Notes under the pieces: model-generated
The model's database searches: none
What the model saw: the letters and a program-made list of their open reading frames with translations, nothing else
Told to the model about the DNA's origin: nothing
Program-made: the position numbers and the translations under genes
NCBI GenBank assembly: GCA_020631035.1
Contig: JAHDIA010000158.1
Location: 2,779 to 10,643, forward strand
Reading direction: 5' to 3'
Length of the DNA stretch: 7,865 bases
Source of the DNA: Chitinophagales bacterium
Lineage (GTDB): Bacteria > Bacteroidota > Bacteroidia > Chitinophagales > UBA2359
Shown: piece after piece, positions 1 through 5,541 of the stretch
How the letters are laid out: the number at the start of each line of letters is the position of its first letter
How positions within the stretch are numbered: the stretch's first letter is position 1

Positions 1-2
1 TT

Positions 3-113
3 CATAATCAAGATATCTATGATTCTTCCAAAAGTACCAAGAACGTATTAAATGAAATTTCCTGTATTGAGAGTAAAATTAATACAGATAAAAATAATGC
101 TAAGCAATATTGA
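3..113 (+). CDS. C-terminal fragment of an unidentified protein (5' end outside window)
   Basis: An open frame enters from the left edge and ends with TGA at 111-113, giving a 36-residue tail rich in Asn, Lys, Ser and Asp. The other two + strand frames close early: one has TAA at about position 4 and the other has TAA near 49. The tail is hydrophilic, has no membrane segment, and shows no motif I recognise. Downstream, 127-134 and 153-160 form an 8-base A/T-only inverted repeat (TTGAAAAA / TTTTTCAA) that could be a weak terminator for it. The fragment is too short to assign a function, and a chance open frame at the edge cannot be excluded. Confidence 0.4.
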   Translation, partial: HNQDIYDSSKSTKNVLNEISCIESKINTDKNNAKQY

Positions 114-286
114 ATTCCTTTCAATTTTGAAAAACGGAAGAAAAGTTTTGTTTTTTTCAATAGGCACTTAAAAGCAAACAACATTAAACATTCTGCTATT
201 TAAAATGTTCAATAATTGATAAAAAATATTTAGATATTTTGAGAGCTAGACAATCACAAGCTTTCGACATTTTGTTCAAAAAAAAC

Positions 287-294
287 TATCTTTG
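287..294 (+). promoter_or_regulatory. Bacteroidota-type -7 promoter box for ruvX
   Basis: TATCTTTG at 287-294 matches the Bacteroidota -7 consensus TAnnTTTG exactly. A TTTG lies upstream at 271-274, but its 12-base spacing is shorter than the usual gap to the -33 element, so the upstream half is weak. In this promoter class the start of transcription lies a few bases after the box. That places it at about 299-302, on top of the ruvX ATG at 301. Confidence 0.6.
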
Positions 295-300
295 CGCCCT

Positions 301-714
301 ATGGCTCGTTTATTAGCAATTGATTATGGATTAAAAAGAGTAGGAATAGCTGTTACTGACAGGAGTCAGATCATTGCTACAGCCCTAACAACCATAGAAA
401 ACAAAGACTTATTTGATTTTTTAAAGAAATATTTTGTAGAAGAAGAGGTAGAATGCATAGTAGTCGGCTATCCCCTTAATTGGGATGAAACCCCTACCCA
501 TTTGACCCCTCATGTCGAAGTGTTGATTGAAAAGTTGGAAAAGACATTTCCAGACAAACCCATACACAAAATAGATGAACGAAATACCTCCAAAATGGCG
601 ATGCAGACCTTAGTAATGTCTGGTGTAAAGAAAAAGAAAAGACGAGAAAAAGCATTGTTAGATCAGGTTAGTGCGACCATCATTTTGCAGGATTTTATGC
701 AACAAAACCCGTAG
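301..714 (+). CDS. ruvX: RuvX/YqgF family putative Holliday junction resolvase
   Basis: A 137-residue RuvX/YqgF-family protein with an RNase H-like fold, close to the family's usual ~140 residues. The family is annotated as a putative Holliday junction resolvase and is also implicated in pre-16S rRNA 5' maturation. Visible motifs are the N-terminal strand LLAIDYGLKRVGIAVTD with the acidic residue Asp8, VVGYPLN near residues 54-60, the DERNTS segment with Asp92 and Glu93, and the C-terminal LLDQVSATIIL with Asp121. These fit the expected acidic metal-binding site. The frame is also open from a TTG at 292, but I chose the ATG at 301 because the family begins just before the 'AIDYG' strand and because 287-294 is a -7 promoter box. 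The result is a transcript with almost no leader. The stop TAG (712-714) is the first part of a palindrome. def follows on the same strand after 98 bases, an arrangement I recall from other Bacteroidota. Confidence 0.93.
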   Translation: MARLLAIDYGLKRVGIAVTDRSQIIATALTTIENKDLFDFLKKYFVEEEVECIVVGYPLNWDETPTHLTPHVEVLIEKLEKTFPDKPIHKIDERNTSKMAMQTLVMSGVKKKKRREKALLDQVSATIILQDFMQQNP

Positions 715-738
715 GGTCAGACCTATGTGTCTGACCTA
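712..738. repeat. Imperfect palindrome overlapping the ruvX stop codon
   Basis: GGTCAGAC (715-722) and GTCTGACC (729-736) are perfect inverted repeats around the 6-base loop CTATGT. With G714 bulged out, TA at 712-713 also pairs with TA at 737-738, extending the stem to 10 pairs and placing the ruvX TAG inside the element. No T-tract follows on the + strand, so it does not look like a standard intrinsic terminator. It resembles a short dispersed intergenic palindrome, but only one copy is present here. Confidence 0.6.
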
Positions 739-741
739 TAA

Positions 742-763
742 GGGCATTGCCTTGCGGTTGCCC
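742..763. repeat. Second small hairpin between ruvX and def
   Basis: GGGCA (742-746) pairs with TGCCC (759-763) around a 12-base centre. It lies five bases after the preceding palindrome and is followed by an A-rich run (765-776), not a T-tract. The two hairpins together fill most of the ruvX-def gap and may be a single compound repeat unit. Whether they attenuate transcription or stabilise the 3' end of the ruvX mRNA cannot be told from sequence. Confidence 0.4.
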
Positions 764-812
764 CAAAAACAAAAAAATTTCGGAACAAAATAATTTACCC
801 TTTTAGTATAAT

Positions 813-1379
813 ATGATTTACCCAATTGTAGCCTACGGAGACCCTGTTTTGAGAACCAAAGCAGAAGACATCAATTTAGAAAATCCACCCATGGATTTGA
901 ATGAATTGGTGCAAAATATGTTTGAAACTATGTACAATGCCAGTGGGGTGGGTTTAGCCGCACCACAAATTGGTTTATCTTATCGTTTGTTCATCATAGA
1001 TAGTTCCCTTATTTTGGAAGAAGATGCGGAAGAAGTTGGATTGAAAAAAGTATTCATCAATGCCCATAAAGTAGAAGAAGATGGAGATGAATGGGCATTT
1101 GCTGAGGGCTGTTTGAGCATCCCCAATATTTCAGAAGATGTTAGTCGCCCATCTAGAATTAAGTTGCGCTATTATGATGAAAATTTAGAACTCCAAGAAG
1201 AAGTCTTTGAAGGATTGACAGCAAGAGTCATTCAACATGAATACGACCATATAGATGGGGTATTGTTTACAGATTACCTCAAACCTCTTAAAAAACGACT
1301 ACTCAAACGCAAGCTGACCAAAATCAGCAAAGGAGATATATCAGTCAAATATCGTATGAAGTTTCCTGTAAGAAGATAA
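813..1379 (+). CDS. def: Peptide deformylase
   Basis: A 188-residue peptide deformylase, the metalloenzyme that removes the formyl group from the initiator Met of new proteins at the ribosome. All three family motifs are present: GVGLAAPQIG at 45-54, EGCLSIP at 98-104 with the metal ligand Cys100, and QHEYDH at 141-146 with ligands His142 and His146 and catalytic Glu143. Length and spacing are normal. A basic C-terminal tail (KPLKKRLLKRKLTKISKG and beyond) follows the core, as is common in Bacteroidota versions. The ATG at 813 gives the standard MIYPIVAYGDPVLR start and follows an AT-rich stretch without a Shine-Dalgarno sequence. TAATTTAC at 791-798 is one base off a -7 box, so def may have its own promoter in addition to readthrough from ruvX. 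It converges with the htrA gene, whose stop is 86 bases away. That gap is GA-rich and shows no convincing terminator. Confidence 0.97.
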   Translation: MIYPIVAYGDPVLRTKAEDINLENPPMDLNELVQNMFETMYNASGVGLAAPQIGLSYRLFIIDSSLILEEDAEEVGLKKVFINAHKVEEDGDEWAFAEGCLSIPNISEDVSRPSRIKLRYYDENLELQEEVFEGLTARVIQHEYDHIDGVLFTDYLKPLKKRLLKRKLTKISKGDISVKYRMKFPVRR

Positions 1380-1465
1380 AAATGAACCTCCTCCTTTAGT
1401 GCTAAAAAAAGAGAAGGGGAGTAGGGAGGGAGTAGAGCAGCTTCTGCCCTGTTTGGGTTTGTTTT

Positions 1466-2905
1466 TTACTTTCTTTGCATACCAAAAGAGAAGAATTCAT
1501 TCTTGCTGCGATTGGGATAACGACCAGTTAAGGTAATGGCTTGCCCATCAACTATTTCAAACAATAAGTCATGAAAATGCTCGACACTATAAATGGCTTG
1601 ATTGTTCAAATGAGTGATGATGAAATCTTTATGTATATTGGTGTTTTGGTACAATAGCCCCTTAGACATATTGACAATTTGGATGCCATTTTCAACCTTA
1701 TAACGTTTGCGCTCAGCCAATGAAAGTTGTTTGCATTTTGCACCCAACAAATCTTGAATTTTGCGACTCAAAGTAGATTCCTGTACATTTCTTAAATGCA
1801 AACGGGTATAATTCTTTTGCTTGCCTCTGAGGTAAGTAATACTTACTTCACTGCCAGGTTGTAATTGACTAATACGCTCTTGTAAATCTGTCACTTTATT
1901 GATAGAAAAACCATTGATTTTGACCAAAATATCGTTTTCTTTTAGCCCCGCTTTTTGTGCTTGACTACCCAATTCAATGTGATCTATCACAACACCTGTT
2001 GTTTCACCATTGGATAGTAAATCAGAAGATTCTAAATTTCGCAGACCAAAACCAAGGTAAGGTCTTCGGACATATCCATGTTCTGATAAATCGGTGATGA
2101 CTTTTTTGACAATATTGGCAGGAATAGCAAAAGAGTAGCCTTCAAATTTACCACTCGTAGTAGCAATTGCCGAATTGATGCCTACTAATTGTCCTTTGGC
2201 ATTGATTAGAGCCCCACCACTGTTGCCTTTGTTAACGGCAGCATCGGATTGAATGTAGGATTCGATGGCGTGATTGGGTAAGTCCAAATTGCGTCCTTTG
2301 GCACTGACAATTCCTGCAGTTACTGTTGAAGAAAGATTAAAGGGATTGCCTACTGCCAAAACCCACTGACCAACTTTGACAAAATCGGAATTGGAAAATT
2401 CGATAAAAGGAAAGTTATCTCCCTTTATTTTGAGCAGTGCCAAATCAGTTTTAATGTCAATAGCAATGGCTTCAGCAAAATACTTTTGTTTGTTACTCAA
2501 GGTTATTTCGATGATTTCGGAACCATCTATAACATGAGCATTGGTGACTATATGACCATCAGATGAGACTATGACACCAGAGCCAGTGGTACTTTCTTTC
2601 TCAAAAGATTGGTGGTCAATATTGTAGGAATATTCTTGTTGATTGGTACTAGTGGGTAGCCAAGATGTTTTGATGGACTTGATGACCCGAATGTGAACAA
2701 CAGTTGGTGTTGCTTTTTGGGCAGCATAACTAAAATCACTTAAGCCTGTTCTTACAGCATCATCATAGGATACATGAGTAATTGGATTTGAGGACTCTTG
2801 TACTTGATAGACTACTTTTTGGGAGGGAAAGCATATATGATAGACCATTACGCCCAATATGGCGCTCACGAATGCAATTAAAGCATTTGATAGTAGCTTT
2901 TTCAT
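1466..2905 (-). CDS. htrA: Membrane-anchored HtrA/Deg-family serine protease, S1C type, with PDZ domains
   Basis: A 479-residue trypsin-like serine protease/chaperone of the HtrA (Deg) family, acting on misfolded proteins in the envelope. In numbering from ATG 2905, residues about 5-25 form a single hydrophobic segment (LLSNALIAFVSAILGVMVY) with no obvious cleavage site or lipobox, so it is probably an uncleaved anchor with the rest in the periplasm. The catalytic triad is His124 (TNAHVIDG), Asp154 (TDLALLKI) and Ser229 (GNSGGAL). A PDZ domain spans about 278-374, beginning YLGFGL and containing AGLKENDILVKING. The last ~100 residues look like a divergent second PDZ domain. The frame is open to an ATG at 2968, but I prefer 2905 because MKKLL directly precedes the membrane segment, whereas the 21 extra residues would displace it inward. 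A -7 box (3016-3023) lies upstream. The gene is divergent from dapF and convergent with def, with no sign of an operon. Confidence 0.92.
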   Translation of the reverse strand: MKKLLSNALIAFVSAILGVMVYHICFPSQKVVYQVQESSNPITHVSYDDAVRTGLSDFSYAAQKATPTVVHIRVIKSIKTSWLPTSTNQQEYSYNIDHQSFEKESTTGSGVIVSSDGHIVTNAHVIDGSEIIEITLSNKQKYFAEAIAIDIKTDLALLKIKGDNFPFIEFSNSDFVKVGQWVLAVGNPFNLSSTVTAGIVSAKGRNLDLPNHAIESYIQSDAAVNKGNSGGALINAKGQLVGINSAIATTSGKFEGYSFAIPANIVKKVITDLSEHGYVRRPYLGFGLRNLESSDLLSNGETTGVVIDHIELGSQAQKAGLKENDILVKINGFSINKVTDLQERISQLQPGSEVSITYLRGKQKNYTRLHLRNVQESTLSRKIQDLLGAKCKQLSLAERKRYKVENGIQIVNMSKGLLYQNTNIHKDFIITHLNNQAIYSVEHFHDLLFEIVDGQAITLTGRYPNRSKNEFFSFGMQRK

Positions 2906-3015
2906 GAACTTGGCTAAATTGATTAGGTTTGCAGAAAATTTTAAGATAAACTTTCTACAGAAGGGCACATTACATTTTGAAGTGATGTTGGGTTGATTTA
3001 GACAACCACCGTATA

Positions 3016-3023
3016 CAAAGGTA
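3016..3023 (-). promoter_or_regulatory. Bacteroidota-type -7 promoter box for htrA
   Basis: On the - strand this reads TACCTTTG, an exact TAnnTTTG match, in the divergent htrA-dapF region. Transcription would begin near 3010, giving a leader of about 100 bases to the preferred htrA ATG at 2905. The start of that leader contains a small inverted repeat, GGTTG (2991-2995) / CAACC (3003-3007), with a 7-base loop. I see no well-spaced -33 element, and no comparable box for dapF on the + strand. Confidence 0.45.
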
Positions 3024-3037
3024 ACAAATAAATTAAT

Positions 3038-3868
3038 ATGATGTTAACTTTTTTCAAATATCAAGGAGCAGGAAATGATTTTGTTTTGATAGACAATAGA
3101 ACTGCTCACTTATCTAGGCACAATCCGTATTTATACAATTTGCTGTGCAACAGACGCTTGGGAGTTGGGGCAGATGGTGTCATTCTTTTGCAAGAACACC
3201 CAGACCACGATTTTGAAATGGTCTATTTTAATGCCAATGGAGAAGAGGGAAGTATGTGCGGCAATGGGGGACGTTGTATCATTGCCTTTGCCCAATACTT
3301 GGGTATCATTGAAAACGATTGTTCTTTCTTGGCTTGTGATGGGCCTCATTTGGGAAAAATAGACAATGATGGCTACCATCTCAAAATGAATGATGTTGCA
3401 ACAATCAAACATATAGGAGAGGATTTTGATTTGGATACAGGCTCCCCGCATTATGTCCGTTATGTGGAAGATATGACTAAGATTGATGTGTTTGAGGAAG
3501 GACGCAAAATTCGGTACAATGATGTGTACAATGCCAATGGTATCAATGTTAATTTTGTTCAAGAACATTCAAGCTATTTAGAAGTGTCTACCTATGAACG
3601 TGGAGTTGAAGATGTTACTTGGGCGTGTGGTACTGGTGTTACAGCCGTTGCTTTGACTTATGCACACAAGCATAATTTGTCAAGGGGGCAAAGCCATAAC
3701 ATAGGATTGAAAACACAAGGAGGATTGCTTAAAGTACAGTTCAAAAGAGAGGGAGAATATGCTTTTTCTGACATATGGCTCATTGGGCCTGCTGAATGTA
3801 CTTTTAGAGGGGAAATCGAAGTGGATTGGGAAGATAGAGAAGGAAATAGCCCAATTTTAAAATCTTGA
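3038..3868 (+). CDS. dapF: Diaminopimelate epimerase
   Basis: A 276-residue diaminopimelate epimerase, a cytosolic PLP-independent racemase. It converts LL- to meso-diaminopimelate, the last step before lysine and the source of the peptidoglycan cross-linking residue. The two catalytic cysteines are visible in their conserved settings: Cys74 in NANGEEGSMCGNGGRC and Cys197 in WACGTGVTA. The N-terminal KYQGAGNDFVLIDNR and the GVGADGVI segment at 43-49 are also typical, as is the length. Two adjacent ATGs occur at 3038 and 3041. Either is possible, and the protein changes by only one Met. The upstream run AACAAATAAATTAAT is the AT-rich leader usual in Bacteroidota. No other lysine-pathway gene is nearby, so it appears to be a single-gene unit ending at the strong terminator 3876-3920. 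Confidence 0.97.
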   Translation: MMLTFFKYQGAGNDFVLIDNRTAHLSRHNPYLYNLLCNRRLGVGADGVILLQEHPDHDFEMVYFNANGEEGSMCGNGGRCIIAFAQYLGIIENDCSFLACDGPHLGKIDNDGYHLKMNDVATIKHIGEDFDLDTGSPHYVRYVEDMTKIDVFEEGRKIRYNDVYNANGINVNFVQEHSSYLEVSTYERGVEDVTWACGTGVTAVALTYAHKHNLSRGQSHNIGLKTQGGLLKVQFKREGEYAFSDIWLIGPAECTFRGEIEVDWEDREGNSPILKS

Positions 3869-3875
3869 AAAGAAG

Positions 3876-3920
3876 AAAGCCCCAATGGGATATGCAATAA
3901 GCACATCCCATTGGGGCTTT
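3876..3920. terminator. Strong bidirectional intrinsic terminator between dapF and the - strand genes
   Basis: AAAGCCCCAATGGGAT (3876-3891) and ATCCCATTGGGGCTTT (3905-3920) form a perfect 16-base stem. After one mismatch, TGC/GCA adds three more pairs, leaving the 5-base loop AATAA. On the + strand it is followed by a seven-T run at 3925-3931. On the - strand the sequence after the stem reads as a T-rich run (complement of 3869-3878). It starts 7 bases after the dapF stop and ends 22 bases before the stop of the convergent gene, so it can serve both. Confidence 0.9.
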
Positions 3921-3942
3921 CTGCTTTTTTTATAGACCAGAC

Positions 3943-4512
3943 TTAGTTTCTAAACACCTCTGAAGCATACAATTTATCCATCATTGGAATCAAGTCCAAC
4001 TCTTCTAGAGTTTGACCCTCTTTGACTACATCAATGCGGTTGAGTTGGAAGAATTCTCCATCAGAGTTCCATCTACAAATCACACCAAATTCCTTTGATA
4101 CCAAAGAGTAAGTACCATAACCTGTATTGCGGTTGTTGTGGTCTGAGATATATACCCAATAAACCTCACGTTCCTTGGAACGGAAGGGAATTTGTAATGT
4201 CTTCATTCGTCTTATAAAAAATTTGCCCAGCATCCACTCGGTCTCTTCTCCAGAAAATTCTTGCAAAATGGAATAGGTCAAATTATCTTCCTCTTTACAA
4301 AAATAGGAGATGCAATCGGCACTAGAATAATCAAAACCTGTACGGTCTGTACCATAATAGACCATTGTATCTATTAAAATAGGGCTACTACCTGGATTGA
4401 TCATATTTTGCCAATAGCGGATTTCATATGTTCGATCATCTTGAACAACTTCCTGTGCATATGCAAATATACTTGCGAAGAGGAAAGTAAAAACAAATAA
4501 TAGTTGTCTCAT
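3943..4512 (-). CDS. Secreted protein of unknown function
   Basis: I do not recognise this 189-residue protein. Residues 1-19 (MRQLLFVFTFLFASIFAYA) form a clear Sec signal peptide with likely cleavage between Ala19 and Gln20, and no lipobox Cys, so the mature protein of about 170 residues should be periplasmic or exported. The mature part is rich in aromatic and charged residues, with three cysteines (67, 72, 146) and no internal membrane segment. The frame is open to an ATG at 4578, but the 22 extra residues are basic and polar and would bury the signal peptide, so I chose 4512. It follows the DUF4340-like gene by 69 bases on the same strand. TAACTTTA on the - strand at 4567-4574 is one base off a -7 box, so it could have its own promoter. 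Its functional link to that gene is inference only. Confidence 0.75.
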   Translation of the reverse strand: MRQLLFVFTFLFASIFAYAQEVVQDDRTYEIRYWQNMINPGSSPILIDTMVYYGTDRTGFDYSSADCISYFCKEEDNLTYSILQEFSGEETEWMLGKFFIRRMKTLQIPFRSKEREVYWVYISDHNNRNTGYGTYSLVSKEFGVICRWNSDGEFFQLNRIDVVKEGQTLEELDLIPMMDKLYASEVFRN

Positions 4513-4581
4513 AGCTGAATAATGGTTTGATTTTTTACTTTTTGATAACTTAATGCATAGGATGTTTAAAGTTAGCAAAAT

Positions 4582-5205
4582 TTATTCACTTTTTGGCGCA
4601 ACTTTTTCTAAATTAATGGGCGACTGAATAGAGCTTGTATCTACCAGACTGGCAGCTTTTAATCCCATTTGAGCTTGCAACATCCCATCTATGGCGTGGG
4701 TGACTTCTTGCCCATTTATCCTTATATAAGTGGTAAATTGAGGCTGTTGTTGTTGCCCCATATTGGGCATTTGAGGATTTCCACTCATTTGTTGCATCGA
4801 AAATTTGCCAATGTACAAATGTGCTTTTTCTTGATTGCCTGCTTTGAGCATTACTTGAGTGGCACCAGCATCGTCTACTTTAAAATCAGCCCATTTGTCC
4901 TTTTTTAAGGCAGCAATGCGTTTGGATTTGATAGCCGAGAATTCTACAAGTAATTGTTCAACAATGCCTTGTTTGACAGGCAGAGCATTTCCTTCACTCA
5001 TTATTTCCCAAGTGTCCCCATTTTTGTTAAATTCTAATTTATCATTTTCTGGCGCATCAATGAGCAAATAGGTGATTTCGTCTTTGTCAAAATTAACCAA
5101 TTCACTCGAAAAGCTTCGTTCGTTCTTGTCTTTTGTCAGTTGAGTATAGGCAAAGATAGCTGCCAATGCCAATAATACACCCAAAAGTAAAACGTTTTTT
5201 TTCAT
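4582..5205 (-). CDS. DUF4340-like membrane-anchored protein, probable partner of the GldG-like protein
   Basis: A 207-residue protein with an N-terminal hydrophobic segment (about residues 4-20, VLLLGVLLALAAIFAY) and a soluble domain resembling DUF4340. Family-like landmarks are YLLIDAPENDKLEFNKNGDTW (Trp66), the helix LPVKQGIVEQLLVEF (75-89), a W-ADFKVDD segment (105-112), and the LYIGKF strand (130-135) followed by a YIRINGQEV strand. DUF4340 proteins commonly occur with GldG-family ABC-transporter accessory proteins, matching the gldG-like gene upstream. Residues 136-157 are an unusual Met/Gln/Pro/Asn-rich stretch with four consecutive Gln, probably a surface loop. At 207 residues it is short for the family. 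The frame extends upstream to 5346, but ATG 5205 directly precedes the membrane segment, and the extension crosses a structured non-coding-looking block. The family assignment comes from pattern recognition and has not been searched. Confidence 0.7.
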   Translation of the reverse strand: MKKNVLLLGVLLALAAIFAYTQLTKDKNERSFSSELVNFDKDEITYLLIDAPENDKLEFNKNGDTWEIMSEGNALPVKQGIVEQLLVEFSAIKSKRIAALKKDKWADFKVDDAGATQVMLKAGNQEKAHLYIGKFSMQQMSGNPQMPNMGQQQQPQFTTYIRINGQEVTHAIDGMLQAQMGLKAASLVDTSSIQSPINLEKVAPKSE

Positions 5206-5254
5206 TTTGATGATTCTTTTTATTTGTAATGTCTTGCATTTTTTTGATGTTAAG

Positions 5255-5400
5255 CTTGGGGCATCAACTAAACAGATTGCCTTTAGATGACCGCCATCAA
5301 AAAAGCGTAGGATGAGCGGGTGGATGCACCCTTGTACGCAGCCCAAAATATGCGTTGGCTAACCTGACCAAGACGTAGCCATGAACCAAGGGCGTTGCAC
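5255..5400. other. GC-richer structured intergenic block, possible dispersed repeat or RNA element
   Basis: Between gldG and the DUF4340-like gene (332 bases) this stretch is about half G+C by my count, while the AT-rich bases on both sides are clearly lower. It contains a nested hairpin (5305-5339) and other short complementary pieces, such as TTGG/CCAA around 5354-5370. The - strand frame of the DUF4340-like gene happens to be open through part of it (to 5346), but the predicted peptide is Cys-rich and unlike a protein start. I see no TAnnTTTG box within it. Its nature (repeat element, leader structure or decayed gene) is undecided. The bases from 5401 to 5513 are AT-rich, with no gene or clear signal. 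Confidence 0.4.
5305..5339. repeat. Nested hairpin within the gldG-DUF4340 intergenic block
   Basis: The outer stem GCGTA (5305-5309) / TACGC (5335-5339) encloses an inner stem GGGTG (5318-5322) / CACCC (5327-5331) with the 4-base loop GATG. An 8-base bulge lies on the left and a 3-base bulge (TTG) on the right. It would form in the untranslated RNA between gldG and the DUF4340-like gene. No T-run follows the structure on either strand in a terminator-like position. Confidence 0.45.
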
Positions 5401-5513
5401 AATTAATTAAAAACTTAATCGGACCGCCGAAGCGCATTAGAAAATTTAAGATTTCTATGTACTTCCTGTTCAGTGCTTAATTATGGAATTAATTGAATTC
5501 ACAACTCACAATT

Positions 5514-5541
5514 GTAAAGACGCAATGCATTGGGTCTCTAC
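5514..5541. repeat. Imperfect palindrome containing the gldG stop codon
   Basis: A 28-base imperfect palindrome: 12 of 14 positions pair, with a perfect 10-base core CAATGCATTG at 5523-5532 and outer arms GTAAAGAC / GTCTCTAC. The gldG stop TAG (complement of 5538-5540) lies in the right arm. I recall similar palindromes built on GAGACGCAATGCATTGCGTC from intergenic regions of other bacteria, but this is memory and was not searched. Confidence 0.6.

Noticed and set aside
1380..1465. Possible terminator between the convergent def and htrA genes
   Set aside because: The CTCCTC / GGGGAG pairing is only six pairs with one G-T and a long loop, and no properly placed T-run follows, so I do not call it.
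2906..2968. 21-residue N-terminal extension of the HtrA-like protease
   Set aside because: ATG 2905 gives a basic MKK start directly before the membrane anchor. The extension adds a second weakly hydrophobic piece not expected in the family, although it cannot be fully excluded.
3131..3568. Long - strand open frame (145 codons) opposite dapF
   Set aside because: It lies wholly inside dapF, which has both catalytic cysteine motifs. The antisense peptide has no recognisable motif and is a shadow of the real gene.
5206..5346. 47-residue N-terminal extension of the DUF4340-like protein
   Set aside because: The extension would bury the membrane segment, contains several Cys residues unlike a leader, and crosses the structured block. 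ATG 5205 directly before MKKNVLLLG is a standard start.
5343..5352. Possible - strand -7 box for the DUF4340-like gene (TATTTTG on the - strand)
   Set aside because: The spacing inside the box is one base short of TAnnTTTG, and it would require a leader of well over 100 bases. The match is too weak to report as a promoter.
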